Shown: positions 25,795 to 34,862, counted from the stretch's first letter. The stretch is 64,000 nucleotides of DNA from DASXTC01 sp036505635 (GCA_036505635.1 DASXTC010000053.1:124001-188000); one strand, 5' to 3'. Made by a program: numbers and translations. Notes: a model not told the origin generated them from the letters alone.

Positions 25795-27003
25795 CTACCT
25801 GGCAAGAACCTCGAGGGCGCGCGCCGCGGCGTCGCGCACCGCCGAGTCCTCATCCTCGAGGAGCCGGGCGATCCGGGCGGCCGTCTTTCCGTCACCGCGC
25901 CGGGCCAGCGATTCGACCGCCGCCGCCCTCACGCCGGGGCTTCCATCCTTGAGCGCCTTCAGGAGCAGCGAGGTTCCCCCTGGGTCGGCGACGAGCCCCA
26001 GGTCGGACGCCGCAAGCGCGCGCCGGCCCTCGTCCTCGTCCTCCAGGTCCTCCTCGAGGATTCGCAGCACGGGACGCGGCGCGAAGACCCCCTCCACGGT
26101 GCGCACGACGAGGGCCTCCATCCCGGCCCGGTGGATCGAGACCTCGATGCGCCTTCGCCGGGGATCATCGACGGAGCGGGTGGAGTCGTAGGCGAGGAAA
26201 TAGGACGCCATCAGGCGCTCGCCAAGCCTCTTCACGAGCCCGGGCAGGTCGTCGCTGGTATAGAGCCACCATCCTCCGGTCTGGACCGCGAGGTCCTGCG
26301 CGGCCAGCGCCGGCCGCCCGGTGGGCCCGGGCATGATGGTGACCACGGTGACCTGGGACTCCACGGCCCGGCGCACCAGATCGGTCAGCCAGTCGTCGCT
26401 CGCCGTGTTCCAGGCTCCGGGCCTGTCGTTGTCCAGCCCGTCGGTCATCAGAAAGATCACCTTGCGGCCGGGCCGCCGGCGCAGGTCGCGCAGCGTCTCG
26501 TCGACGGCCCTGAAGATGCGAGTGCCACCCCCCGACTCCTCCAACCCCTCCAGGGAGTCCTGAAGCGCCCGGGCGTCCCCCGTGAAATCCCGAAGGACCG
26601 TCACGTCGGATGTGAAGGTGGCCACACGGACTTCGTCGATGGGTCGCATCGAGAGGGCAAGGGCCACGCAAGCCTGCCGCCACTTTCCCATCTGCCTGGC
26701 GACGCTGCCGCTGCGGTCTACGAGAAAGACGGCCGAAAGGGGGCGGTCCAGGCGGTCGGATTCCACGCCGAAGTCGATGAGGTTCTGGCGGATACCTCCC
26801 TCGAGCACCGCGAAGTCGGAAGGGCCCAGCCCGCGCACCGGCCGGCCCGCCTCATCGAGGACCGAGACGCTCAGACGGACCCGCTCCGGCGGTACCCCTT
26901 CCACGCTCACCAGCTCGGGGGGCAGGGGGAGCCTCCGGGGGGTCTCGCCGCCTCCCGCTCCCGCCAGCAGGACCATCAGGATCGCCGGGAACATGACGTC
27001 CAT
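25795..27003 (-). CDS. Exported VWFA-domain protein (acidobacterial type) with HEAT repeats
   Basis: 402 residues from ATG 27003. After a short signal peptide the sequence runs VRLSVSVLDEAGRPVRGLGPSDFAVLEGG, the N-terminal hallmark of the VWFA-related acidobacterial domain, then a VWA fold with MIDAS residues DRSGS (first), T in the FTSD strand and MTDGLDND. The C-terminal ~110 residues hold two to three HEAT/PBS-lyase-like helical repeats (SLLLKALKDGSPGVRAAAVESLARRGD, IARLLEDEDSAVRDAAARALEVLA). VWA plus HEAT suggests a protein-protein interaction role outside the cytoplasm. The fusion is less common than the VWA domain alone. Confidence 0.75.
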   Translation of the reverse strand: MDVMFPAILMVLLAGAGGGETPRRLPLPPELVSVEGVPPERVRLSVSVLDEAGRPVRGLGPSDFAVLEGGIRQNLIDFGVESDRLDRPLSAVFLVDRSGSVARQMGKWRQACVALALSMRPIDEVRVATFTSDVTVLRDFTGDARALQDSLEGLEESGGGTRIFRAVDETLRDLRRRPGRKVIFLMTDGLDNDRPGAWNTASDDWLTDLVRRAVESQVTVVTIMPGPTGRPALAAQDLAVQTGGWWLYTSDDLPGLVKRLGERLMASYFLAYDSTRSVDDPRRRRIEVSIHRAGMEALVVRTVEGVFAPRPVLRILEEDLEDEDEGRRALAASDLGLVADPGGTSLLLKALKDGSPGVRAAAVESLARRGDGKTAARIARLLEDEDSAVRDAAARALEVLAR

Positions 27004-27111
27004 CTTAGACCCGCGCCGGGGCCCACGGGTGGCCTGACCTGGCCCGCCCCGCCGCCCGTTCCGGCATGGGGCCCGCCAGGATTCCGTCATGGATTCACCG
27101 AAAAATAAGTC

Positions 27112-27139
27112 TTGACGGGTGGTCGATCCAGGGTTAAAT
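27112..27139 (+). promoter_or_regulatory. Sigma-70 promoter of the cold-shock leader
   Basis: TTGACG at 27112-27117, 16-bp spacer, TTAAAT at 27134-27139. The predicted start near 27146 would leave a ~180-nt leader before the cold-shock gene. Confidence 0.65.
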
Positions 27140-27145
27140 TCACCC

Positions 27146-27324
27146 GCGTCAGGTAGTAGATCGTCCTGGGTTCGGCGGTGACAAGTTCCACAGGATCCTA
27201 CCGGGTTCTGTGGATTTTTTTTTGTGCCACAGTTTTGGGACCCAGCGCGACGCTACCGTTTGGTCCACCGGCGACCCTTTCGACGGCCCGGTGGTGATAC
27301 CTCGTGAAAGGAGGTCAGTCGATC
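27146..27324 (+). promoter_or_regulatory. Structured cold-shock leader with terminator/antiterminator-like pairings
   Basis: This 179-nt gene-free leader holds an intrinsic terminator-like hairpin, 27187-27214 (12 pairs, two wobble, 4-nt loop), followed by nine T (27215-27223). Competing pairings exist: GGTAG (27152-27156) and TCCTG (27164-27168) with CTACC (27198-27202) and CAGGA (27191-27195); and CTGTGG (27208-27213) with CCACAG (27227-27232). A further hairpin, CCACCGG 27265-27271 with CCGGTGG 27288-27294, precedes the Shine-Dalgarno. It may be an attenuator, a thermosensor, or a separate ~75-nt RNA ending at the T run. Confidence 0.5.
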
Positions 27325-27528
27325 GTGGCAGTAGGAAAAGTGAAGTGGTTCAACAACAGCAAGGGGTACGGATTCATCGAGCAGGAGGGCGGTAACGACG
27401 TCTTCGTGCACTTCTCCGCGATCCTCGGCACGGGCTATAAGAGCCTCGAGGAGGGTCAGCAGGTGGAGTTCGAGATCACCCAGGGTCCGAAAGGCCCCCA
27501 GGCTGCCAACGTCCGAGTGATCTCCTAG
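27325..27528 (+). CDS. Cold-shock protein, CspA family
   Basis: 67 residues from GTG 27325, set by the excellent Shine-Dalgarno AAAGGAGGT at 27307-27315. Both RNA-binding motifs are intact: KGYGFIE (RNP1) and DVFVHFSAI (RNP2), with the usual KWFNNSKG start and GPQAANV end. Such five-stranded OB-fold proteins melt RNA structure and are often made under temperature control through long 5' leaders, as seen here. A terminator follows within 20 bp, so it is a one-gene unit. Confidence 0.93.
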   Translation: MAVGKVKWFNNSKGYGFIEQEGGNDVFVHFSAILGTGYKSLEEGQQVEFEITQGPKGPQAANVRVIS

Positions 27529-27545
27529 GATCCCCGGAACGCCAC

Positions 27546-27583
27546 AAAAGCCCCGAGAGCCTCCGGGTTCTCGGGGCTTTTTT
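27546..27583 (+). terminator. Rho-independent terminator of cold-shock gene
   Basis: The 13-bp stem 27546-27558 pairs with 27569-27581 (CCCCGAGA with TCTCGGGG plus flanking A/T pairs), ending in TTTTTT. The A-rich 5' side makes it potentially bidirectional. Confidence 0.85.
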
Positions 27584-27600
27584 GTGTCAGAATCACGCCC

Positions 27601-28926
27601 ATGACGACCACAACCCTCCTCCGTGCGGCTTCACTCTTTCTCTCCCTTCTCGTCGTGCCGATCACTCACGCCGCGGTGGATCAGGACGCCATCCGCCGCG
27701 ACCGCATCAACAAACTCCTCCCGCAGTCGATGAAGGACCACAACATCGACATGTGGCTCACCTTCACGCGGGAGAACACCACCGACCCGATCCTCAAGAC
27801 CCTCGGGATCGAGCACATCGTCGCGCGTGGAGCCTTCATCTTCACGCTCAGGCCCGACGGGACGTTCAGGAAGACCGCGATCGCCGCATCGTACGACGTC
27901 GAGCCGATGCAACGGAGCGGCCTCTACGACGAGGTGATCTCCTACAAGAAGGAGGGGATCAAGCCGCACCTGCGCGCGGCCGTGGCGGCCGCCGACCCGA
28001 AGAGGATCGCGATCAACCACTCCCGCGACGTGACCATCGCCGACGGCCTCACCGTGGGGCTGCGCCGGTATCTCGACGAGACGCTCGGCGGAGACCCCGA
28101 TTTCACGAAGCGCTTCGTCTCCGCGGAGCAGCTCGTCGTCTCGCTGCTGGGGCGCAAGCTCCCGCAGGAGATCGAGGCGCTCACGCGTGCCGCCGAAGAC
28201 ACCCAGCGGATCATCCAGGAGGCCCTCACCGGCGGGGCCATCGTGCCGGGCGTCACGACCGAGAACGCGCTCAACGAGTGGATGAGTAAACGGGCCCTGG
28301 AGCTGGGCGATGAGGTGGCCTTCGCCTCCATCGTGGTGGGGCCAAGCCGCGGCCACTCCGAGCCGACCGACCGGGTGATCCAGCGCGGCGACGTGATCCG
28401 GATCGACTGGGGAGCATCCCACGCCGGCTATGCCGCCGACATCCAGCGCACCGCCTACGTGCTCAAGGACGGTGAGAGCCGGGCCCCGGCGTGGCTCGTG
28501 AAGCTGTGGGAGGACACGCTGGCGGCCAACCGCGCCGCCACTGCCGCGTGCCGGCCTGGAAACACGGGCAACGACGTGGACAGGGCCGGGAGGGAGGCGC
28601 TCACCAGGAGAGGATACGAGGAATACCCCCACGGGACCGGCCACGCAATCGGCCTGAAGGTGCACGACGTGGGCCCGATGCTCGGGCCCGACTGGCCGGA
28701 GCGCTACGGCGACCCGGTCTTCTTCAAGATCGAGCCCGCGCAGGTCTTCGCCATCGAGCCGATCATCTATCTCAATCCCCCCGAGCTTGGGTACGACTTC
28801 CACGTCGGGCTCGAGGAGGATGTCATCGTGGATGCAACCGGAGCGCACTACATCGGCACGCCGCAGACCGAGCTGATCCTCGTGGCTCCCGTGGCCGGGG
28901 TGGGCGGGGCCTCGAAGGCTCAGTGA
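27601..28926 (+). CDS. Exported M24-family metallopeptidase (Xaa-Pro aminopeptidase-like)
   Basis: 441 residues with a signal peptide (about 1-24, ending PITHA). An N-terminal creatinase-like domain (~30-190) is followed by the pita-bread catalytic domain. All five metal ligands can be placed: Asp in RIDWGA, Asp in ADIQRT, His in GTGHAIGL, Glu in FAIEP and Glu in GLEEDVIV. Enzymes of this class remove N-terminal residues before proline, but an export signal is uncommon in the cytosolic PepP/PepQ types. It is transcribed alone after the cold-shock terminator and converges on the metzincin gene 13 bp away. Confidence 0.85.
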   Translation: MTTTTLLRAASLFLSLLVVPITHAAVDQDAIRRDRINKLLPQSMKDHNIDMWLTFTRENTTDPILKTLGIEHIVARGAFIFTLRPDGTFRKTAIAASYDVEPMQRSGLYDEVISYKKEGIKPHLRAAVAAADPKRIAINHSRDVTIADGLTVGLRRYLDETLGGDPDFTKRFVSAEQLVVSLLGRKLPQEIEALTRAAEDTQRIIQEALTGGAIVPGVTTENALNEWMSKRALELGDEVAFASIVVGPSRGHSEPTDRVIQRGDVIRIDWGASHAGYAADIQRTAYVLKDGESRAPAWLVKLWEDTLAANRAATAACRPGNTGNDVDRAGREALTRRGYEEYPHGTGHAIGLKVHDVGPMLGPDWPERYGDPVFFKIEPAQVFAIEPIIYLNPPELGYDFHVGLEEDVIVDATGAHYIGTPQTELILVAPVAGVGGASKAQ

Positions 28927-28939
28927 GCGCGATCGTCGA

Positions 28940-31900
28940 TCAAGGGCAGAGGAGGGCCGCGCCGTGCGGGGCGCCGGTCGAATCGAACGCCAGCGGACCC
29001 GTCCCGCACACGTTCACAGCGCGAATCAGGTAGTAGAAGATCCCCCCGGGAGGCGGTTGCAGGGCGCCCGACCCGGCGTACAGGAAGGCCCACCCTTCGT
29101 CGGCCGGAGCGTTATCGTCGGTGGGGGCTCCAACGAGGATCTCGCCGCGGCCGTCACCATTGACGTCGGCCACGGCGGTCAGCGCCTCGCCAAAGCCGGC
29201 GTCCGCGCGATCGGCCTTAAGATGAAGCGCGGGGGCGAAACTCAGACCGGTGCTCCCACCCAGGTACAGGGAGAGACGGCCGTTGTTGGACAAGCCGTCG
29301 TCATACCCGGGCGCGCCGACCATGAGGTCGACCAGCCCGTCGCCGCTCACGTCGCCGGCCGAAGCCACCGATGCGCCGAGCATGGCGCCGGCCTGGCCCC
29401 CCTCGACGCTCCAGGTGGCGCCGGCCGAAAGACCGGCGGCGCTTCCGGAGAAGAGCCACGCCTTGCCCTCGTCACCCGCCGTTTCGTCAAAGAAGGGGGC
29501 GCCCACGACTACCTCACTGTAGCCGTCCCCGTTGGTGTCGCCGGCCGAAGCCACCGAGCGGCCCAGCTCCGATAGAGCCTGATCGCTCTCGAAGGTCCAG
29601 GCAGCCGGAGAGAGAGGCCCCGAGGCCGAGCCCGGATAGACGAAGGCCCGGCCTTCGTTGGACTCACCGTTGTCATACAGGGGCGCCCCGACGATGATGG
29701 CGTCGTAAGGTCCCCCCGTCATGCGCCCCGCCGAAGCCACCGAATACCCGAACCAGGCGTCGTCCTGCCCTCCCGAGGCGGTCCAGGAAGGCGAGGAAGA
29801 AAGCCCCGCCGCCGAACCGAGGTAGACGAAGGCGCTCCCCTCGTTGAAGAAGGCATCGTCGTACTGGGGCGCGCCCACGATGACATCTTCGTAACCGTCG
29901 CCGTTGACGTCTCCCGCCGAAGCCACCGACTGGCCGAAGCCGGCCTCCGCCTGCCCCGCGCCGAGGATCAGGGCCGGCGACGTGGCAGGTCCCGTCGGGG
30001 ATCCGTGGTAGACGAAAACCGCGCCGCCCCCTCCCAGCCCGTCATCGTAGTAGGGCACCCCTACCAGCAGGTCATCGTAGCCGTCCCCGTTGACGTCGGC
30101 GGCGGCCACCGCGACGCCGAACTCGGACAGCTCCTGGGTACCCTGTTTGCGCCACGAGAATGACGTCGAGATCCCACCGGGTATCCCCGGATAGACGGAT
30201 ACCTCTCCCTGCGACACGAAGGAGTTGGAAAGGCGGGGCATCCCCACGAGCAGGTCGATCCTGCCGTCGTGGTTGAAGTCCCCCGAGGCGACCGAGGCGC
30301 CGAAATTACCGCCGACACGTCCCCCTTCGGCCGACCAGAGGGACAGCGGCGGAGGGGCGGAGTTGGAGGAGGCGTTGGGGCCATCGTGGGACTCCACGCA
30401 AGCGGCCCCCGTGAGGAAGTCCTCCGGGTCGGGCGAGAGGATGACGTCGTAGCGCATCGCCCCTGGCGTTCCCCCCGGCGCGGCCGGCGGGCTCCAGCTC
30501 AGCAGGGGCCATCCGGCGCCTGATGCGAGGTCCAGGCCGGTCGCCTCACCGGGGAGATCCCAGGCCGTCTGGTTCACGGGAGCGCAGTCGGCGCCGTCGA
30601 GGACCAGGTCGTTGTCGTCATCCGGATCGCATTCGTCCCCCTGCGCGTCGCCGTCGGTGTTCGCCTGGGAGGGGTTGTAGAGATTCAGGCAGTTGTCTCC
30701 CGAGTCGCGCACCCCGTCCAGGTCGTTGTCCTCGCAGACGCCGATCGCCACAGGCGTGATCCCCGCGCCCGAGGCCGGCGTGTGGTAGGAGTTGCACTGG
30801 GACTGGGTCAGGACGTTGTTGGAGCCGGTATCGATCCCATACATGATGTTGCGGCTGTCGGAGGAGTGGAGCATTCCGGTGTTGTGCCCATACTCGTGAA
30901 TCCAGAGGACCGCCTCGGAGCCCAGGTCGGTCATCCGCACGAGCGCCATGCCGAAGTTGCCGACATAGGCGCAGCCGATGACGTTGGAGACCTGCCCTCC
31001 GCAGTAATTGATCTGACGCACCACCTTGACGCGGGCCACCGAGTTGGTGAGCACCGCCGCAAGCTCCCCGCTGTCGTCGATGATGTCCAGCAGGTCAGCC
31101 GTCGAGCCGAACGTGCCACCGTTGCCCAGACGCGAGACCTGGATGCAGCAGCCCACGTCATCGCTGTAGTTCTCCGTTCCGGCCCGGTTGGTCGCCTCGG
31201 CCAGCACGCTGTCGAGGCGGCCGTTGTCCATGGTGGTGGTGAGCTTGATGTGGTTGACGTAGTCGAGGCGCGAGTCGTGCAGCGTCGTGTTGGTGTCGAG
31301 GAGCCCCGAGCCTCCCCCCGGCGAGGAGAGCTCGGATGGCCCTGATTGGGCCGCGGCAGCTCCGTCCAGCACGCCGCCTGGGAAGGAGGACGCCATCTGC
31401 CCCGTGCCGGGTGGGGCCGCGCCCCGAGGCTCCAGCGTGCGAAGCAGCTCGAGCGACCGGGTGGCCGCGCGGGCGAGGTCGCGGCCGGGCAGGTCGGGTC
31501 GGATCGCCCTCCGGCTGATCCCCTCCAGCCTCCCGCGCGCCTGGGGGGCGCGGGAATAAGCGAGGCCCCTCAGCGCCGCCTCCATCAGGTCACCGCGCAG
31601 CGCCAGAGGATCCCTGCCGCGGGCGGCTGCTTTCGCCAGTGGCCCCCCGTCGGAGCGATCGGCCGTCATCGCCATCAGCGCGTCGAGGCCAACCCGGTCC
31701 CCTCGCGCGGCGATCCATCCGAGCGCCTCGGGGGCCAGCAGCAGGGCGCGGTCCTCCTCCGGGGCATCGACAGGAGCCGGCGGATCGTTCAGGAAACCGA
31801 GAAGGTCCGTCGTCGCATCGCCCGCGTCGAGGTGGGCCAGGAAGGCGACCACGTTGTCGCGGCGGGGGAAGCTGTGCTCGGCCAGCAGCTTCCTCAGCGC

Positions 31901-32110
31901 AGGGACCGCCGACGGACCCAGCACGCGCCCGGCCAGGTCATCGTCCACGCCGTGGAAGTAGACCCTCAGCATCGCGGCCCGGACCAGCGGGTCATCCGGA
32001 GCTCCCGTCGCGCCGGGGGGCGCGGCCCCGATCACCGCGGCAGCCGCGATGACCAGCGCCACACACGCGATCAAGGACGATCCGGCCTTCGGAAGACCCG
32101 CTCGATGCAT
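28940..32110 (-). CDS. Exported metzincin-like protein with type-3 and seven FG-GAP repeats
   Basis: 1056 residues from ATG 32110 with a signal peptide (to about residue 30). Residues ~35-240 are helical, HEAT-like. A zinc protease domain follows, with HEYGHNTGMLH beginning near His405 and a Met-turn NIMYG, the full metzincin signature. Next come thrombospondin type-3 motifs (DNDLDGVRDSGDNC, NTDGDAQGDECDPDDDND), then seven FG-GAP repeats (for example FGQSVASAGDVNGDGYEDVIVGAP), enough for one seven-bladed propeller. The repeats interrupt a fibronectin-like module: its first half (WSPPAAPGG ... RYDVILSPD) precedes them and its second half (GGIFYYLIRAVNVCG) ends the protein. Likely a secreted protease with a Ca-stabilised adhesive tail. 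Confidence 0.78.
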   Translation of the reverse strand: MHRAGLPKAGSSLIACVALVIAAAAVIGAAPPGATGAPDDPLVRAAMLRVYFHGVDDDLAGRVLGPSAVPALRKLLAEHSFPRRDNVVAFLAHLDAGDATTDLLGFLNDPPAPVDAPEEDRALLLAPEALGWIAARGDRVGLDALMAMTADRSDGGPLAKAAARGRDPLALRGDLMEAALRGLAYSRAPQARGRLEGISRRAIRPDLPGRDLARAATRSLELLRTLEPRGAAPPGTGQMASSFPGGVLDGAAAAQSGPSELSSPGGGSGLLDTNTTLHDSRLDYVNHIKLTTTMDNGRLDSVLAEATNRAGTENYSDDVGCCIQVSRLGNGGTFGSTADLLDIIDDSGELAAVLTNSVARVKVVRQINYCGGQVSNVIGCAYVGNFGMALVRMTDLGSEAVLWIHEYGHNTGMLHSSDSRNIMYGIDTGSNNVLTQSQCNSYHTPASGAGITPVAIGVCEDNDLDGVRDSGDNCLNLYNPSQANTDGDAQGDECDPDDDNDLVLDGADCAPVNQTAWDLPGEATGLDLASGAGWPLLSWSPPAAPGGTPGAMRYDVILSPDPEDFLTGAACVESHDGPNASSNSAPPPLSLWSAEGGRVGGNFGASVASGDFNHDGRIDLLVGMPRLSNSFVSQGEVSVYPGIPGGISTSFSWRKQGTQELSEFGVAVAAADVNGDGYDDLLVGVPYYDDGLGGGGAVFVYHGSPTGPATSPALILGAGQAEAGFGQSVASAGDVNGDGYEDVIVGAPQYDDAFFNEGSAFVYLGSAAGLSSSPSWTASGGQDDAWFGYSVASAGRMTGGPYDAIIVGAPLYDNGESNEGRAFVYPGSASGPLSPAAWTFESDQALSELGRSVASAGDTNGDGYSEVVVGAPFFDETAGDEGKAWLFSGSAAGLSAGATWSVEGGQAGAMLGASVASAGDVSGDGLVDLMVGAPGYDDGLSNNGRLSLYLGGSTGLSFAPALHLKADRADAGFGEALTAVADVNGDGRGEILVGAPTDDNAPADEGWAFLYAGSGALQPPPGGIFYYLIRAVNVCGTGPLAFDSTGAPHGAALLCP

Positions 32111-32195
32111 CCGGCTTCTCGTGATCGTGGTGGAATCCGGGCAAGTATAATCGATTGGGCGCGCCGGGAACACCGGAAAGAGGCGGCTTTCGAGC

Positions 32196-33353
32196 TCAGC
32201 CCCTCAGGCCCCCTTTGAACAGGGCGGGGTACTCGCGGCGGTCCCGCCAGACGAGCAGAAGCGTGAGCGCCACGTAGACGACCGACAAGGGCATCCTCAG
32301 GTTCTCCCAGAGAAGCTGCGAGATGAAAAGAACGAACAGCGTGAGGGCCCCGTACCACGAGAGGCTCAGGTTCGCCAGGATCGCGACGGCGAACAACGAT
32401 TGCGCCGCCGTCAGCCACAGCTCATGCTCCTGACGCTGGTCAAGCGGCAGCGCGCCGATCCGCCCCAGACTGATCGAATAGACGATGGGGATGGTTCCCA
32501 CCAGAAGCGTCCACTGGTTGACCTTGGAGGAGATCAGCGCTCCGAGCCCCGCCTGGGCATCGCTCCGGAAGGTCCAGATCAACGCGATGATGAACTCGGG
32601 GGACTCGGACGCCAGGGGGGCGAGCCACTGCACCAGGAGGAACTCGTTGATCCCCCACCCCTTGCCGGCCGCCACCAGCGACTCGGCGAATGGCTCGGCC
32701 GACAGGAAGATGATGAGGCCCGAGAAGAGAAAGAGCCCGATGGCCGATAGCCTCCGTCGCGCCGGGGGCATCTCGCCCAGCCACTTCGCCGGTCCGATCA
32801 GTTCCGGCTCGTGGGTCTCGGCCTTGGAGATCCTCATGGCGTACATCGCGAAGATGACGAGGAAGAAGAAGGCGTCCACCAGGCCGAGCGTTTTCTTGAT
32901 GGGAAGCACGATGGCGTAGCAGGTGGCCAGTCCCATGAAGAGGATCTCGACCCGGTGAGCCGGCTCGAGCTTGACACCGACCTTCCGGAAGCGCAGAGCG
33001 AAGAGCAGCACGACGGCCGGCCAGCCGATCCCGACCAGAAGACGGTTGGCGCCGGTCATGTTAGCGAGCGCGTAATGGCCGTAATCCGGCTGGTGGGCGG
33101 CCTTCCAGGCGAAGACCATGTCCACGGCGTATTCCGGCAGGACGGCGATGAGCGCGAGGATCGCCACGGCGAGCGCCTGGGAGATGTCCTTCTGGGCCAC
33201 CTCGGCGGCCCAGGAGAGCATGAAAGCCGCCCCCAGGATCGCCAGACCGAAGAGCCCCGCCTCCAGCGCGGGAGGCACGCCGAAGCCGCCGAACTTGATG
33301 CAGAGGCCGGGCAACGTCAGGGCGGCGGCCAGGATCAGATAGAGTCGAGCCAA
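32196..33353 (-). CDS. Sodium/calcium exchanger-family antiporter
   Basis: 385 residues, about eleven hydrophobic helices. Two inverted alpha-repeats of the CaCA superfamily are visible: ALIAVLPEYAVDMVFAWKAA...ANMTGANRLLVGIGWP in the first half and QWLAPLASESPEFIIALIW...GALISSKVNQWTLLVGTIPI in the second. The acidic residues in VLPEY and ASESPE are the expected cation ligands. The ion pair (Na/Ca, H/Ca or K-dependent) cannot be told from sequence. It is a single gene divergent from citrate synthase. Confidence 0.85.
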   Translation of the reverse strand: MARLYLILAAALTLPGLCIKFGGFGVPPALEAGLFGLAILGAAFMLSWAAEVAQKDISQALAVAILALIAVLPEYAVDMVFAWKAAHQPDYGHYALANMTGANRLLVGIGWPAVVLLFALRFRKVGVKLEPAHRVEILFMGLATCYAIVLPIKKTLGLVDAFFFLVIFAMYAMRISKAETHEPELIGPAKWLGEMPPARRRLSAIGLFLFSGLIIFLSAEPFAESLVAAGKGWGINEFLLVQWLAPLASESPEFIIALIWTFRSDAQAGLGALISSKVNQWTLLVGTIPIVYSISLGRIGALPLDQRQEHELWLTAAQSLFAVAILANLSLSWYGALTLFVLFISQLLWENLRMPLSVVYVALTLLLVWRDRREYPALFKGGLRG

Positions 33354-33400
33354 ACAGGTTCTCCCTCACCGCGCCGCCCGACCCCCGGGCGTGGGGCGTC

Positions 33401-33406
33401 ATTATA
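33401..33406 (-). promoter_or_regulatory. Candidate -10 element for antiporter gene
   Basis: ATTATA on the plus strand reads as perfect TATAAT on the minus strand, 47 bp upstream of the ATG at 33353. The best -35 (TTTGCC, from 33422-33427) is only 15 bp away, so strength is uncertain. Confidence 0.4.
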
Positions 33407-33490
33407 TACGCGGCCGGACCAGGCAAAGGGGGATGCGATCGTTGTATCCTTGCAGCGGACCATTGTGGCCGACAAGGAGCCCGAACCCGC

Positions 33491-34780
33491 ATGGACCAGC
33501 CGACACTCACCATCACGGACAACCGCACCGGCAGGAAATACGAGATCCCGATCGAGAACGACACCATCCGGGCGATCGATTTGCGGCAGATCAAGGCCTC
33601 GCCGGAGGACTTCGGCCTGATGACCTACGACCCGGCCTTCACCAACACGGCGGCGTGCGTCAGCCGGATCACCTACATCGACGGCGACAAGGGGATCCTC
33701 AGGTACCGCGGGTACCCGATCCAGGAGCTGGCCGAGAAGAGCACCTACCTCGAGACGGCCTACCTGCTCCTGTTCGGCGAGCTGCCCGACCGCACGGAGT
33801 ACGACGACTGGGTCTTCCAGATCACCCACCACACCTTCATCCACGAGAACGTCAAGCACATGATGGACAGCTTCCGGTACGACGCGCACCCCATGGGGAT
33901 GCTGGTCTCCACCGTGGGCGCCCTGTCCACCTATTACCCGGAGGCCAAGATTGTCAGCGACCCGGAGATCCGGCAGCGGCAGGTCTATCGGCTCATCGCG
34001 AAGATGCCGACGCTGGCCGCGTTCTCCTTCCGCCACAGCATCGGGATGCCGTACGCCTACCCGGACAACGACCTCTCCTACATTGGCAACTTCCTCAACA
34101 TGATGTTCAAGGCCACCGAGTCCAGGTACGTGCCCCATCCCGTGATGGAGAAGGCCCTCGACGTACTGTTCATCCTGCACGCTGACCACGAGCAGAACTG
34201 CAGCACCAACGCGATGCGTTGCGTGGGATCGTCTATGGCCGATCCGTACGTGGCGATCGCCGCGGCCACCGCCGCGCTCTATGGGCCGCTGCACGGCGGC
34301 GCCAACGAGGCGGTCCTGAGGATGTTGCGGCAGATCGGCTCCAGGGCCAACGTCCCCAACTTCATCAGAAAGGTCAAGAGCAGTGAAGGCCGCCTCATGG
34401 GGTTCGGCCACCGCGTCTACAAGTCGTACGACCCGCGAGCGGGGATCATCAAGAAGATGGCCGACGAGGTCTTCGAGGCCGTGGGGGGCAACCCGCTGCT
34501 CGAAATCGCGCTGGAGCTGGAGCGGATCGCGCTGGAGGACGACTACTTCGTCTCACGCAAGCTCTATCCCAACGTCGATTTCTACTCGGGGCTCATCTAC
34601 CAGGCGATGGGGTTTCCCGTGGACATGTTCCCCGTGCTGTTCGCCATCGCGCGCACCGTCGGCTGGGTCGCGCAGTGGGAGGAGCTGCTGCGCGATCAGG
34701 AGCAGAAGATCTCACGGCCGCGACAGGTCTATCTTGGTGAAGGGGAACGGCCGTACGTCCCTCTGGAAAGCCGCGGCTGA
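33491..34780 (+). CDS. gltA: Type I citrate synthase
   Basis: 429 residues from ATG 33491. Catalytic residues are in HADHEQN (first His), GPLHGGAN (second His) and YPNVDFYSG (Asp), and the GHRVYKSYDPRA stretch binds citrate/CoA. Length and the N-terminal ~60-residue extension (LTITDNRTGRKYEIPIENDTI) match the hexameric, NADH-sensitive bacterial type. It condenses acetyl-CoA with oxaloacetate to open the TCA cycle. Monocistronic by context: divergent from the antiporter and followed by a hairpin. Confidence 0.95.
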   Translation: MDQPTLTITDNRTGRKYEIPIENDTIRAIDLRQIKASPEDFGLMTYDPAFTNTAACVSRITYIDGDKGILRYRGYPIQELAEKSTYLETAYLLLFGELPDRTEYDDWVFQITHHTFIHENVKHMMDSFRYDAHPMGMLVSTVGALSTYYPEAKIVSDPEIRQRQVYRLIAKMPTLAAFSFRHSIGMPYAYPDNDLSYIGNFLNMMFKATESRYVPHPVMEKALDVLFILHADHEQNCSTNAMRCVGSSMADPYVAIAAATAALYGPLHGGANEAVLRMLRQIGSRANVPNFIRKVKSSEGRLMGFGHRVYKSYDPRAGIIKKMADEVFEAVGGNPLLEIALELERIALEDDYFVSRKLYPNVDFYSGLIYQAMGFPVDMFPVLFAIARTVGWVAQWEELLRDQEQKISRPRQVYLGEGERPYVPLESRG

Positions 34781-34791
34781 GCGGAAAAGGC

Positions 34792-34829
34792 AAGGGGCCG
34801 GGCTCCCACATGCAGCAGCGCGGCCCCTT
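34792..34829. terminator. Hairpin between citrate synthase and SWIB gene
   Basis: A 9-bp stem, 34792-34800 with 34821-34829 (AAGGGGCCG / CGGCCCCTT), loop 20 nt. There is no T run, so termination may be Rho-assisted; it could serve both converging genes. Confidence 0.45.
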
Positions 34830-34862
34830 CGTGTCTCGAGATTGGGTTGACGGCGGTGGATC

